64,000 nt of DNA from Onthophagus taurus (GCF_036711975.1 NC_091966.1:37455501-37519500); one strand, 5' to 3'. Shown: positions 1 through 13,600, counted from the stretch's first letter. A program made the numbers and translations. The notes: generated from the letters alone by a model not told the origin.

Positions 1-1138
1 CCACTGATTGATTGAGTAGGTTAAGTAGACATTTCAGATCTTAATCTCAGTCAATGTGATATTATAATATCGGATTTCTGTCTTTTAGGATGTGTAGGGG
101 GATACCACGGAAACAGATACTAAAATAAAACAGATAAAACTGTTGATGTGTTTCATCGTTTTAATACGATAAATATTAATGGAATAAGATTTTGTTAAAA
201 ACAAATTAAAATTGTAGAAGCTTTGAAATCAAAATATTTATTAATAAAATAAGCTGTATTTACATACTTAATAAACACAATTTGTATAAACGACATTATT
301 TAAACTACGTAAATATCATCAATAACTGTGGAAAAACAAATCAAGTGGATAGATCGAGAACCATCTGGCTATTAAAGATCGTGCGCACGACCACAAAATC
401 AAAAATGTTAAAAAAAGATTAAATGTTAATTGTTGTAAACTAAATGTGGACTTATTGGTAGAGAGAATGAATTTAGTAGGTTGGATGGAAATGTTTGGGT
501 CATACTTAGTAATAAAAAAAAATTCAAAAGTATCCTCAAGGCTATATAACTGTCCGCCGAGTGGATAAATTTCTATGCATTTAGTCTGTGTTCAATCACT
601 GCAAAAAAAGCAGTGCATATCATAGAAGTATTTTGTTGTATATATTTTTTTAATGATAACTGTAACGAAAGATTTTTACCTAGATATTTGCCAAATTTTG
701 TTATGGGCAATCGTATCATAACTTCTGGTTGCTCCAGCAAAATTATTCCACATTATTCTGTAATTTAATACGGTCACAAAACTTGACTCCTTGTCAAGCC
801 TTGATCACATCGATATTTATTACTTAGATAACCCACCTTTGATACTTCCACAATGTATCGATACTTTTATCTGCCCCTCAAACAGAACACATTAGCAACA
901 CTGTCATAACTAGCGAGATTTTTTTATATGTACAAAGTTACGTGTTAATCCAGAGTTGATGAGAACTTTGTAAACAATACCTTGTGTCATAAAATTTCTA
1001 TGCAGTTAACGGTTCTCAATTATTGGTTAGCTCAGTTGTTGGAATTTGTTGGTTAACAACCGCCGGTGATTTTAGCTCCTAAGTGTCGTTGAATTCATAT
1101 TTGGTATTTGGAAGGATCAATATTGTTGTACGACGTCT
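1..1138. other. AT-rich stretch without a recognisable gene
   Basis: No credible ORF, RNA gene or repeat structure is visible here. The sequence is uniformly AT-rich and ends against the LINE tail that begins at 1139. Confidence 0.5.
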
Positions 1139-1540
1139 AATAATAATAATAATAAAAATTTATTCTACCACAGTGCCACAAAAAGTAGGTGGTGGCAAGT
1201 CAACACACTTAAATACAAACAAAAAAAATAAAATACAGAAACATTTAAATTATAATTAAACTAATGTATACTATCACGCACACACAACACAAACAACACA
1301 AACTATGCCGCTAAACTATAAAAGACATTCTCAAGTAAGAATTTTAACTGTGTTCTTAAAAATATTCGGTGTGGTAATATTTTTTATGGAAGCTGGCAGC
1401 CTATTAAACAATTTAACAAAATAATATTGCGGGCTTTTCTCAAAAAACGATGTGCGGTGCTGAAGAAATGGCAATTCGAGGTGTCTCGTTTCGTATTGAC
1501 TTATATAGTTTGTGTATCTATTGCGGTTGGTGTTCACGTA
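1139..1540 (-). mobile_element. 3' end of a non-LTR retrotransposon (LINE), fragment
   Basis: On the minus strand, 1331-1537 encodes a peptide with LELPFLQHRTSFFEKSPQYY and KLFNRLPASIKNI. This is the typical C-terminal signature of LINE ORF2 proteins (lxxPxHRtxxfexSp...lfNrLPxxIK). The minus-strand end carries a (TAA)n-like microsatellite at 1139-1157, as expected for a LINE 3' tail. The rest of ORF2 is missing, so it is a 5'-truncated dead copy. The clade cannot be fixed from so little sequence. Confidence 0.6.
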
Positions 1541-1999
1541 TACTACTGCCTTAAGGATGTAAATGCAAGGAAATGCAAAAACAAAGTTAAACTCATTGAC
1601 ACGGTCGTAGTATCAATTAGTGCCATAAAATGAAATACCAATAGGAGAAAATACCCAGCCCAAGCTTTCCAGAAACCTAATGTAACGACTTCCGTTTCGA
1701 CAGTAACCACGATGCTAATCATGTGCCCAAGACAATGTGTTCGTCTCTTTAGTTTATAAACAGGCAGTGAAAGGGCAAACAATCCTAAACATCAGATCTC
1801 ATAATAATATATAAAATGTGGCTAGAAACTTTCCTCTGGTCACCTGTGGATATTATATTTTATTACTTCCAGCACTATAATCTTGTGCTAACTTTGGCTT
1901 GCTTCACGATAGCTTGTCAGCTTCTGCAATAGACCCAGTTTTGCTAGGTGTTGTAGCATCTATTTTATATTTATTTTATAAAAGTCCGTCTTATATTCG
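1541..1999. other. Unassigned intergenic sequence
   Basis: Nothing recognisable. Short open frames here show no family motif. Confidence 0.4.
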
Positions 2000-2340
2000 A
2001 AGAGTTGTTCCGCATAGTATGGATATGATCTATATTTGAGCGAATTGACTTAAATCCATTTTGACATTCTCCTAGGGTTCATTCGGAATAAGCTTCAATA
2101 TGGTGTTCTCTCCTGGTTCTTTCAATAGTTCAGCAGATATTGCATCCTTTCCAGGAGCTTAGAGTCATTTCCAGAAGCTTAGAGTTATTTTCTCTTTTCT
2201 TTCTGCAGCTGATTCTGTTGGGTTTTCTCCAATATTCTTCATATTCAGCTTCACAATTCACTTCGTTATTTTTGTGGTGGTCTATAACGTCTTGGTCAGT
2301 TGAATTCATGTCTCTTAGTGTCTTACATTCATCTTGTTAT
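2000..2340 (-). pseudogene. RTE-like LINE reverse transcriptase fragment (N-terminal palm)
   Basis: Read on the minus strand, 2090-2160 gives KAPGKDAISAELLKEPGEN, which matches the conserved KAPGxDxIxaELLK segment at the start of LINE reverse transcriptases of RTE type. The flanking codons (EAEYEEYWRKPNRI, around 2215-2265) resemble the linker upstream of that domain. Several stops and frameshifts interrupt it. It is a short decayed fragment, and no catalytic YADD remains. Confidence 0.5.
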
Positions 2341-2519
2341 TCCTTTTCTTTCCTTTTGTATTAATCTCCCAATTCCATCTTTTTATGTTTTCTACTTTTT
2401 TTTTATTTGATATTAAGACCTGGTCGACTATCTGCTATCTCAAAGCACTGGTTCCAGGAAGTACTTTAATTACTTTAAAGGACCAATGGTGGCAAAGTAA
2501 CAAAATGCCAGTAACAAAA

Positions 2520-4560
2520 TTCTTGATGCATTAGGCATATTTTTTATTCATAACGTCTTTTTCCATCTGTTTTAGTATTTACGTTAGAGTTGATATTATT
2601 AAGAAAAAGCGTCCAATTTTGACATTTTGTGGTTTATGCTATATCATTAGAAACTGGTGATAGATAAATACGAAATAATTATGGATTATGGTTTCTTGGT
2701 GCATTAGGAATATTTTTTATTCACAACGTCTTTCTCCATCTTTATTAGTACTTACGTTATAGGATATTTTAAATTTTATTAGGAAAAATCATCCAAGTAT
2801 GACATTTTGTGATTTATGCTATATCACTTGAAACTGGTGATAGATAAACATGAAATGATTATGGATTATGATTTCTTGTTGCATTAAGAATATTTTATAT
2901 TCATAACGTCTTTCTCCATCAGTTTTAGTACTTAAATTATAGTTGATTTTATTAAGAAAAATCGTCCAATTTTGACATTTTATGATTTATGCTATATCAT
3001 TAGAAACTGGTGATGGATAAATATGAAATAATTATGGATTATTATTTCTTGATGCATTAGGGATATTTTTCATTCATAACGTCTTTCTCCATCAGTTTTA
3101 ATACTTAAGTTATAGTTGATTTTATTAAGAAAAATCGTCCAATTTTGACATTTTGTGATTTATACTATATCATTAGAAACTGGTGATGGATAAATATGAA
3201 ATGATTATGAATTATGATTTCTTGATGCATTAGGAATATTTTTTATTCATAACGTCTTTCTCCATCAGTATTAGTACTTAAATTATAGTTGATTTTATTA
3301 AGAAAAATCGTCCAATTTTGACATTTTGTAATTCATGCCATATCATTAGAAACTGGTGATGGATAAATATGAAATGATTATGGATTATGATTTCTTGATG
3401 CATTAGGAATATTTTTTATTCATAACGTCTTTCTCCATCTTTATTAGTACTTACGTTATAGGATATTTTAAATTTTATTAGGAAAAATCATCCAAGTATG
3501 ACATTTTGTGATTTATGCTATATCACTTGAAACTGGTGATAGATAAACATGAAATGATTATGGATTATGATTTCTTGATGCATTAGGAATATTTTTTATT
3601 CATAACGTATTTCTCCATCAGTTTTACTACTTAAGTTATAGTTGATTTTATTAAGAAAAATCGTCCAATTTTGACATTTTGTGATTTATACTATATTATT
3701 AGAAACTCGTGATGGATAAATATGAAATGATTATGGATTATGATTTCTTGATGCATTAGGGATATTTTTCATTCATAACGTCTTTCTCCATCAGTTTTAG
3801 TACTTAAATTATAGTTGATTTTAATAAGAAAAATCGTCCAATTTTGACATTTTATGATTTATGCTATATCATTATAAACTGGTGATGGATAAATATGAAA
3901 TAATTATGGATTATGATTTCTTGATGCATTAGGGATATTTTTCATTCATAACGTCTTTCTCCATCAGTTTTAATACTTAAGTTATAGTTGATTTTATTAA
4001 GAAAAATCGTCCAATTTTAACATTTTGTGATTTATACTATATCATTAGAAACTGGTGATGGATAAATATGAAATGATTATGGATTATGATTTCTTGATGC
4101 AGTAGGAATATTTTTTATTCATAACGGCTTTCTCCATCAGTTTTAGTACTTAAATTGTAGTTGATTTTATTAAGAAAAATCGTCCAATTTTGACATTTTG
4201 TGATTCATGCCGTATCATTAGAAACTGGTGATGGATAAATATAAAATGATTATGGATTATGATTTCTTGATGCATTAGGAATTTTTTTTATTCATAACGT
4301 CTTTCTCCATCTTTATTAGTACTTACGTTATAGGATATTTTAAATTTTATTAGGAAAAATCATCCAAGTATGACATTTTGTGATTTATGCTATATCATTA
4401 GAAACTGGTGATGGATAAATATGAAATGATTATGGATTATGATTTCTTGATGCATTAGGGATATTTTTCATTCATAACGTCTTTCTCCATCAGTTTTAGT
4501 ACTTAAGTTATAGTTGATTTTATTAAGAAAAATCGTCCAATTTTGACATTTTGTGATTTA
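2520..4560. repeat. Satellite array A1, ~174-bp unit, ~11-12 copies
   Basis: A unit containing TATTCATAACGTCTTTCTCC recurs near 2546, 2719, 2899, 3071, 3245, 3418, 3596, 3771, 3945, 4119, 4292 and 4471, a mean spacing of about 175 bp. Units share the blocks TCGTCCAATTTTGACATTTT and GAAACTGGTGATGGATAAAT. At least two unit types alternate: one with CTTTATTAGTACTTACGTTA (2740, 3440, 4310) and one with CAGTTTTAGTACTTAA. This suggests homogenisation of multi-unit blocks. No coding potential. Confidence 0.93.
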
Positions 4561-4780
4561 TTAACGTATTATTAACGTTTATTTTATAATAAATATTTAG
4601 ATCACTTGACCTGTTGACATTTTATATGTGGTAAGCATAGTAATATAAAAAAGTGTTGTCCTTGTTAGTTTCTATGATTTTGACATATATATTATATAAG
4701 ATCCTGTTCAAAATTGGCAAAAATAAAATTCTCGCTAAAGCCATAAAGTTGTTTAATTAATCAAGAAAGTCCATTAATAA

Positions 4781-5475
4781 ACTAGCGATAGATAAATACG
4801 AAATAATTATGGATTGTGATTTCTTGATGAATCAGGAATAATTTTTATTCATAACGTCTTTCTCTATCAGTTTTGGTACTTACGTCACAGTTGATTTTAT
4901 TAAGAAAAATCATCCAATTTTGACATTTTGTAATTTATGCCACATCACTAGAAACTAGCTATAGATAAATATGAAATAATTATGGCTTGTGATTTCTTGA
5001 TGCATTAGGAATATTTTTTATTCATAACGTTTCTCTCGATCAGTTTTAGTACTTACGTTAGAGTTGATTTTATTAAGAAAAATCGTCCAATTTTGACATT
5101 TTATAATTTATGCCACATCACTAGAAACTAGCGATAGATAAATACGAAATAATTATGGATTGTGATTTCTTGATGCATTAGGAATATTTTTTATTCATAA
5201 CGTCTCTCTCGATCAGTATTAGTACCTACGTTATAGTTGATTTTATTAAGAAAAATTGTCCAATTTTGACATTGTGTGATTTATACTATATCATTAGAAA
5301 CGGTTGATAGATAAATATGAAATAAGTATCAATTATGATTTCTTGATGCATTAGGAATATTTTTTATTCATAACGTCTTTCTCCATCAGTTTTAGTACTT
5401 ATGTTATAGTTGATTTTATGAAGAAAAATCGTTCAATTTTAACATTTTATGATTTATGCTATATCACTAGAAACT
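4781..5475. repeat. Satellite array A2, four diverged copies of the A1 unit
   Basis: After ~220 bp of unrelated sequence (4561-4780), four more units of the same family follow, with landmarks near 4847, 5020, 5194 and 5366. They share a private variant (ACTAGCGATAGATAAATA) in place of ACTGGTGATGGATAAATA, so they form a distinct sub-block. Confidence 0.9.
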
Positions 5476-5557
5476 GGTAGTATACTTTGGTAGTATAGTT
5501 GATATACTAAATTAATACCAATTTTATGATATCTGATTTACTCTTTTCAGCAGTAAA

Positions 5558-5612
5558 AATTCCTAATGCATTAAGAAATCATAATCCATACTTATGTCAT
5601 ATTTATCTAAAA
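5558..5612 (-). repeat. Inverted fragment of the A1/A2 satellite unit
   Basis: This ~55-bp stretch reads as the reverse complement of the satellite segment that joins the 3' end of one unit to the start of the next (TCCTAATGCATTAAGAAATC here against GATTTCTTGATGCATTAGGA in the array). It lies just after the last direct unit and could be one arm of an inverted terminal structure. Confidence 0.75.
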
Positions 5613-6639
5613 TCCAAAACTAATTGGTTTAACCATTACAATTGTTAGAGAATTCTAAATACCTTTTCAAATTTTGGTTTTTTAAACTTTATTAAAGTTC
5701 CTTTATTCCATCATTATATCTCCATTCGTTATTTACATACAATCTTTTTTAAATTTTTATCCTAAAAACCTTAAAAATCAAATGTGCAGAGTTGGATCTA
5801 AACAATCATAACAACAATGTACGTGGAAAATAAGAAATTATTTTTGGCACACTAATTCTTCATTAAATTTACTTCAAAATATTCGTTATTTTATCATTAT
5901 ATCTCAATTCGTTGTTGAGATATGACCATTTAATTTCCACTTTTTACTTTGTTACATTCCTTTATAAAATTGAATTTTTCGTCCATTTTTTTTAATATTG
6001 CTGTGATATTTCTAGGAAATATAGAAATATTTATCTATTTAAACATGGTAAAACAAAATTTTGAAAATCTCATTTAATTTCGGAGATATAAATTTTTAAT
6101 AACAATTGTACATTTAGAGAATAACAATTATTGAGTATTTTTGAATATAATCGTTTGATTATATAATTTGAATATAAGTCAACTTATAAAGGAAAGAATC
6201 ACCTTTTCAATGGTAAAAACCGTTTTTGAAAATCACTTTTAGTTTTGATGTTACAACTGTTTAAAATATTTAAATATAATTATTTATTTTATTATGAAGA
6301 AATTGGATTCTTAATATTTAAATGTTTATTAGGAAGGTTTCTTAGGCTTAACTTAACAAGTAACCTTGAAGACAAAGAAAGGGTTAGTATAATAGGTATA
6401 AGCTGTTATCAGTTATCGTTAAGCCACTTTCTCATATAAAAGCTTCTTCCATTAACAATTTAACACCTTGATTATTGATGATGACTATTAATTTTTTTTA
6501 ATACCTCTCTGTAATCGACTTCTAACACCAACCTAAATCATTTTCCGTTTTTAATTCGTTCTCTCAAAGTCCCAAAGTCAGGGTCGTCAACTATCAACAT
6601 AACTCAACATCAAATTCAGAGAAGTTCGAATTCGCCGTA
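5613..6639. other. AT-rich sequence with decayed repeat pieces
   Basis: Two diverged copies of a phrase like CATTATATCTCCATTCG occur near 5713 and 5900. The stretch near 6200-6245 (AAAATCACTTTTAGTTTTGA) resembles the repeat unit at 43670-44340. No gene is visible. Confidence 0.5.
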
Positions 6640-7680
6640 GTAAAAACGAACGACGTCGATCGGTCAAGTCGGTCCCATCATCCGTTCGTCCCCGTGACCT
6701 GCCCCCCCGAGCCCCCACGTCGGCCCCTTAACAAATAATTTGAATCCTCGACCCGACGCCGACCGCTTATTAATAATTCAATGGGAACGGGCGAACGAGC
6801 CGCTTCAGAAGCTGCCGCCGCCGCCTCGCGCGACCCGCGATTTAGTACCAAAAGAAGAAGAAGGCTTCTTCGACCGTCGGTCAGTCGTTCGAACGGCGTG
6901 CGGCCCCCTTACTTTATCGACGCCGACGCGATCGCCCCACGGGCATCTTTCTCTCTTTATCTTCAACGAAGGTAAAAAAACTCGAAAAAGGTTGCGAGGT
7001 GAAGAAGAGTGAGAGATGTGAAGATCGAGCTTGCTTAATTGGGTTTCGGAGTTAAGTAGTGATATTTTCGTATTAAATCGAGGAAAGCTTTTTGATTTCA
7101 GAATTTGTTGCGAATCAAAAACAATAATTTCATGAATTTGATGAAAAATAGAAATGATATACTAATTTGACATGCTTTTTTTAATTCCAAATTTTAATTT
7201 AATCTCCGAATTAAAATCGGAAACTTATTTCGTGGGTAATTAATTAGACCCAACCCTTGTTAGTGGCCTCATTCATTAACGACGGCTCGAGCCCCACCTG
7301 ATTTTTACCTGAACTTGAATATCACTATCACAGGTAGAAAAAACCTTTCCACACGAAAAAGAAAAAAATATAACCCAACCAATCATTAGCAGAATCGAAT
7401 TAAACCCGACTTAATGAAGCCCTAAAATTTTCGAAGATTTCTTATAAATCTTCATTAATTTTGCAATACATGTTCCGGCTTCTCGTAGTATATCGACTTT
7501 TGTCGCAACATTGTTGATAACTGAGTGTGCGCGCTTTCTATCGATTCGCAGCTTCCCGAAGAAGCACAGAGTTCAGTTGCCGCTCCTATCTCCGGGAAAA
7601 CGCTTATCCGAAAGCTACCGGTATCAATTTTGAAGATGATTACATGAAACGGAGGTCGTTAGGGGAGTGTACAGTGTGAG
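6640..7680 (+). promoter_or_regulatory. GC-rich 5' region and possible 5'-UTR exon of the nicotinic receptor gene
   Basis: 6640-6990 is strongly GC/CpG-rich against an AT-rich background and open in several frames without any family motif, so I read it as noncoding. A good splice donor (AAG|GTAAAA) lies at 6971/6972. An acceptor-like site (TTTCTATCGATTCGCAG) ends at 7551, and an initiator-like TCAGTT lies near 7572. A 5'-UTR intron of about 580 bp joined to the exon with ATG 7681 is therefore plausible. Inference only; cDNA or 5' RACE would decide. Confidence 0.4.
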
Positions 7681-10600
7681 ATGTTGCCCTATCCATTCCT
7701 CCTTTTCGCCCTAACTTGTACGATTAAGCATGTCCTGTCGAATCCTGACGCCAAGCGGTTGTACGATGATCTTCTCAGCAATTACAACAGGTTAATAAGA
7801 CCAGTTAGCAATAATACCGATACCGTTCTCGTTAAACTTGGATTAAGATTATCTCAATTGATAGAATTAAATTTAAAAGATCAAATTTTAACTACTAACG
7901 TTTGGTTGGAACATGTAAGTTATTAAAGAATTTATTTATTCTATCATTAAACATTGTTATTTATTACTATTTATTTAGGAATGGACGGACCATAAATTTA
8001 TGTGGGACCCTAACGAGTACGGTGGAGTTACTGAATTATACGTTCCTTCCGAACATATTTGGCTTCCAGATATAGTACTATATAACAAGTAAGAATACAG
8101 TAAAACCTTGATATAACGGATTAATACGAGAAAGGAAGTGGCACTTTAAATTGTTTGAATGAATAATTTTGATGCATACAAATTCGTACAGCTATCCACA
8201 CCAAATTTATTAATAACTAAATCTTAGTTATTAATAACAACTAAAATTAATATTATTAGAATCCATGTTGCGAGATTAATTAATAAAAATGTGATTGGAA
8301 AATGCTAGATTAATGTTATATTTCAAAAATATTTTTTTAGCTGCAGTTGTAATAGAGTTAAAGGGTATAGGTTTATGAATATTGGAATTTTGAATCTTAG
8401 AAAACAAAGGATCTTGTTTTAATTTAACTTTATGTATTATTTTATTAATTATATTTGTAGGAAATTTGTTATTTTTCGCCAATTCAAAAATGTAATTAAG
8501 TTCAGAGATCTTATTTTCTTGTGAAAGAGGGTAATTAAAGTAAAATTCGAATCGTATGGGATTATTGTGGCTATAGAAGAATTTTTCCTATAAATGTTAA
8601 AATTAATCTTATTTCCTATATTATTAAGTGTTAGATCTATAAAATTTAAAACGTGATTATTTTCTATTTCGATAGTAAACTGTAATTTATTATGTAGTTG
8701 GTTTAGGTATTTATGAAATTCGTCCAAGGTGCTAAGATTTCCTTCCCATATGCAAAAAATATCTTATCCATTTAATTATATGTTTTCTGAAAGGATTCTG
8801 TTTTGTCATAATATAATTATTTTCATAATAGTCCAAGAATATATTTGCCAGAATGCCGGATAATGGCAAACCATCAGAAACATTTTAGCAGAAGCATTTT
8901 ATTGAAGTCATTAATGTTTGTGTCGTCATCAAAATGATTTTTGAACATTTTACTAGTGAGATCCAAGACGAAATCAATTGGAATATTTGAGTAAAGGTTT
9001 ACTACATCAAACGAGATTAGCACTCTATTATTAAGTTCCAAACCCTCTACTTCCTTTATAAATTGCAATGAATTTAATATAGAATAATTTGGTCATTTCT
9101 TTGAAAATTTTTAACATGAAATATGCTAGTTTATATGTAGGTGAGTTATTATAGGAAGTTATAGGTCGTATTGGTATATTTTGTTTATGAAGCTTAGGTA
9201 AAGCAACAGTTTTGGGATTGTTGGGTTCATATGTATAAACAGAGTGCTGAAAAAGTTTGATTGGACTATCTTACTGTTAATATTTATATGTGGCGAGTAC
9301 CTAATCAATGTATCCCTACTTTTATTAATAATTTCTCTGGTTTTACGAATAACTATTTCTAAAGGGTTCCGCTCAAGTTCAACATAGTTATTTTCTTTTA
9401 TAAATTGGTTAGTTTTTTCTATATATTCATCTTTACTTAATATAACAATGCCTGCGCCTTTATCGGCTTTAACATATATTGCATTATTTTCTTTTAGTTT
9501 GTTTTTAATAGATTTTATATATTTCCAGTGTTGATCATGAGAGAAATCTTTATTCGGCTATCGGATTTAGCCGTGCGTTTCTTAAATCTGAATGTTTCCA
9601 GTTCTAGATCTAGTGTTAGTTCTAGTTTTACACTAGCACTGTTACTATGTAGAACTAAGACCATACCTAGAACTAGAATCATTTGGGTTTAGCTGCACGT
9701 CTCTAAAGACGGCTAAACCTGAATGATTCTAGTTCTAGAATAGTGTTAGTTCTAGTTTTACACTTGCGCTGATAGTAGAGTTAACATTAGACCTAGAACT
9801 AGAAACATTCGGGTTTAGCCGTGCGTCTCATAAGACGGCTAAAGCCGAATGATTCCAGTTGTTGGTCTAGTGTTAGTGTCAGATGTGGTGGATCTTTTAA
9901 TTAAAAACCAGCGGTGTAACTTAAACAGCTTTTGTTATTATTTATATCGAAAACAATACTGTTTACTTGATTTCTGTTACTAATTGTTGCTTCACACCCT
10001 CTCTCAATTGAAACGTTTTACATATCAAGTTTATAACAAGTTTAACGTTTGACAAAAATTATTCAACTTAATCTTAACCAAAGATTTTGTAAACATGTCG
10101 GCTAGCTGCTCATTTCTTGGTACATACTTTACATCTATTTCATTATTCAAAATCTTATTCCTGAAAAGTTAGAGCAGTTAGTTAGTTAGAGCAGCTGTAC
10201 TAACTAGTACAAGCTGGCACTCGCCTATTTTCTTTTGTATGTTTTTTTTGTACAATTAAGCTTATTTTCTAATAAAGGCATTTATGAAAAAATGATACTT
10301 TATGTCGACATGTTTTAAACATTTGTGCTATTCGGAGTTTCTTGCGATTTTTATTTCCGACTGGTTGTCTTAATAAATCATTGTAACGTTGCTATTGTCA
10401 TTTATTAAACCCAAATCAGTCATTAAACTTCTCAACCACGAAGTTTCACACGCGGCAAAACCCAACGCGACATATTCTGCTTCTGTTGAAGATAACGACA
10501 CAACTAACAGTTTTCGCGAACACCACTATACAGCGTTGTGGAAAACTTTGAGAACATAACCGATGGTTGATTTTCGGTCATTTATATCACCGCCCCAATC

Positions 10601-13600
10601 TGCATCTACGTAACCAAGCATGAACTTCCCCTGATGTATCGTAATACTTAAGACTTAATATATTAATAGTTATCGATAAATCTAGCCTGGTCGCAATGAC
10701 TGCATACATTAATAATCTAATTAGCTTTCTACATCTAGTTTCTAGTTTTTGATTTTCTGGTGCTTTGCTTTATTCCATCTTGAAGTTTTGATCCATAGGT
10801 GTTCCAATTGGTTTGCAATCTTCCATTTTATACGCTTTTAATATTTTTTTCAAATAAGGTATTTGATGTAACACCATTTTCTCTTCCTCTTGTTCTACTT
10901 GTATTCCCAAATATGTTCCTACATTTCGGGTCGTTGTTGTTTCCAATTATTACTAAATTATCCACGTAAATTAGGACATATATTCGAGTTTCTTTGTCTA
11001 TTTTTGTATATAAACAATAATCAGCCATTGATTGTTTAAAATTCTGTTCAATCATCAATGTGTTAAATCTTTTATTCCAAACCAACCATATTTATTCTTT
11101 GCTGTTGTTATTTCTTCTGGCTGTTTTAAATATATCGTTTCTTCTATATTGCGTAAACGAGCTTTTTACATCCATCTGTTGAATATACCACTTTAAATGA
11201 TGTGTTATAGGTAAAAGCTGTTTGCAGATACACTGGAGTAGAGATATCGCTATAATCGATGTTTTGTTGCAAAAAAAACCTCTTGCTACCAATCTCGCTT
11301 TGTATTGTATCTGTTTTTCATTTTCTTTTATCTTGAAAACCCATTTTACATCTATTACTTTTTGATTCTCTGGTCTATCTAGTTAATCCCAAGTTTCATT
11401 TTCTAGAAGACTATTTATTTCAGATTTTATTACTTTTTCCCAGTTTTTCTTTTCTGTACTTTTAGGCTTGTTTGTAACTTAATGGTTCTTCAATTTGAGT
11501 TATCAAACAGGTCACATAATTATTGTATTTAGGTCCATTACTACCATCTTTTAGTCAAATTTATCTTATAGATAAACCCATCTACTAGCCAATAAGAGCG
11601 CGTAAAATAGCTGTAACCGTGGTAATAATCCCTTAGATAACTTAACCAGAAGATGGTAGTAAGGAGTCTTAACTGGTCTTTTTAGGCCCACTTTTACCAT
11701 CCTCCTGATAAACTATCTAGAGGATAGCCATGGTTACGGCGGTTTTAAGCGTTCTCATTGGCTAAGGTCCATTACTACCATCCTTTAGATAAATTTATCT
11801 TATAGATAAACCCATTTACTAGCCAATCAGAGCGCGTAAAATAGCCGTAATCGTGGTAATAATCCCTAAGATAGCTTAACCAGAAGATGGTAATAACGAG
11901 CCTAAGAGTTGGATTTATCTATGGGTTAAATTTATCAAGAGGTGGTAAAAGTGGGCCTTAGTGAGCTTCTATTTCTTAATCTTGTGGTATTACGTCTTTG
12001 ATTATCCATTTTTTTTAATTTTCTTCGTATTTCTCTGTACCTTGAATTGGCTTCCTTTCTTCTCCTATTAGTATATCAAAAAAAATCATTTTACTTTACC
12101 GCCCATAATCTGTAAGAGGTGGTGGTCGTAATCTTTTAATTAAAAACCAGCGGTGTAACTTAAACAGCTTTTATTATTATTTAAATTGAAAACAATACTG
12201 TTTACTTTATTTCTGGTTGCTAAAATAAAACTATCAACGCTATCTCTACAACTTTTATTTAAACTAACTCCAACACCATTTATTATACAGTATAATGTTA
12301 CTAATTGTTGCTTCACAGCTAGTTCTACTTTTAGTTCAATAAAAATATACAACAATCTAACACTGAATAACAACTAAAATTAGAGCTAACACTAGACCTA
12401 GAACTAGAAACATTCCGGTTTAGCCGCACGTCTTTAAAGTAGCCGTCCACCCAACCCAACCCAACCCAAGCGGTGCAAGTGTAAAACTAGAACTAATACT
12501 ATACCTAGCCGCACGTCTTTAAAGACGGCTAAACCCGAATGATTCTAGTTCTAGGTATAGTGTTAGTTATACATAGTAACAGTGCTAGTGTAAAACTAGA
12601 ACTAACAAATAATTCTAGTTCTAGGTATAGTGTTAGTTCTAGTTTTACACTTGCACTGTTACTAAAATTAACATTAGACCTAGAACTAGAAACATTCGGA
12701 TTTAGCCGCGCGTCTCTTAAGACGGCTAAAACCGAACGTTTCTAGTTCTAGGTCTAGTGTTAGTTCTAATAAAGCAACTTGAGGAATATCTCGAGTTGCA
12801 TTCTATGTACATTGGAGCACTAACATTTATATTTAAATATACTGATGTATTAAATAGATAATATTAATAGTATGACTGAGTCCGTTCTAAAAACTGATCC
12901 GTTATATCGAGATTTTACTGTAATATTAAATTTAAAATTGATTTTCTTAACTTTTGATTGATTTTCAGTGCTGATGGTGAATATGTAGTAACAACAATGA
13001 CCAAGGCCGTTTTAAGACATACCGGAAAAGTTGTCTGGACACCTCCTGCCATATTTAAATCTTCCTGTGAAATAGATGTAAGATATTTTCCTTTCGATCA
13101 ACAAACTTGCTTTATGAAATTTGGATCATGGACTTATGATGGAAATCAGGTGCTCACTCGACTAAATTTTATTCGTTTTTACTTAAATTTATTTTTAGAT
13201 CGATTTAAAACACATCAATCAAAAAGTGGGTGACAACAAAGTTGAAGTTGGGATTGATTTACGTGAATATTATCCAAGTGTAGAATGGGATATTCTTAGT
13301 GTACCAGCTGAGAGGCACGAAAAATATTATCCTTGTTGTGTGGAACCTTACCCCGATATTTTCTTCAATATAACTCTAAGAAGAAAAACTCTTTTCTATA
13401 CTGTAAACTTAATAGTGCCTTGCGTGGGCATTTCGTACTTATCGGTATTGGTTTTTTACCTACCAGCCGATTCTGGTGAAAAAATTGCTCTGTGCATCAA
13501 TATTTTATTATCACAAACTATGTTCTTCTTGCTCATATCGGAAATTATTCCTTCAACGTCACTAGCGCTGCCATTATTAGGAAAGTACATCTTGTTCACC

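Larger units (their letters stand above)
9877..12317 (-). mobile_element. Copia-type LTR retrotransposon, internally deleted, with both LTRs
   Basis: Reading on the minus strand: 5' LTR 12111-12317 (starts TGTGAAGCAACA, ends CTTACA), then a primer-binding-type GATTATGGGC at 12101-12110 (the usual Copia tRNA-iMet type), a decayed pol, a purine tract GAGAGAGGG (9997-10005) and a 3' LTR 9877-9996. The LTRs match over their ends, but the 3' copy lacks ~80 bp internally. A 5-bp target duplication, GTTAG (9872-9876) and GCTAG (12318-12322), differs at one base. gag, protease and most of integrase are missing, so it cannot be autonomous. A MITE sits inside it at 11532-11957. Confidence 0.82.

Noticed and set aside
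6740..7012. 90-codon + strand frame upstream of the receptor
   Set aside because: GC-rich region open in two overlapping frames, with a donor site inside. Better explained as 5' UTR or promoter sequence.
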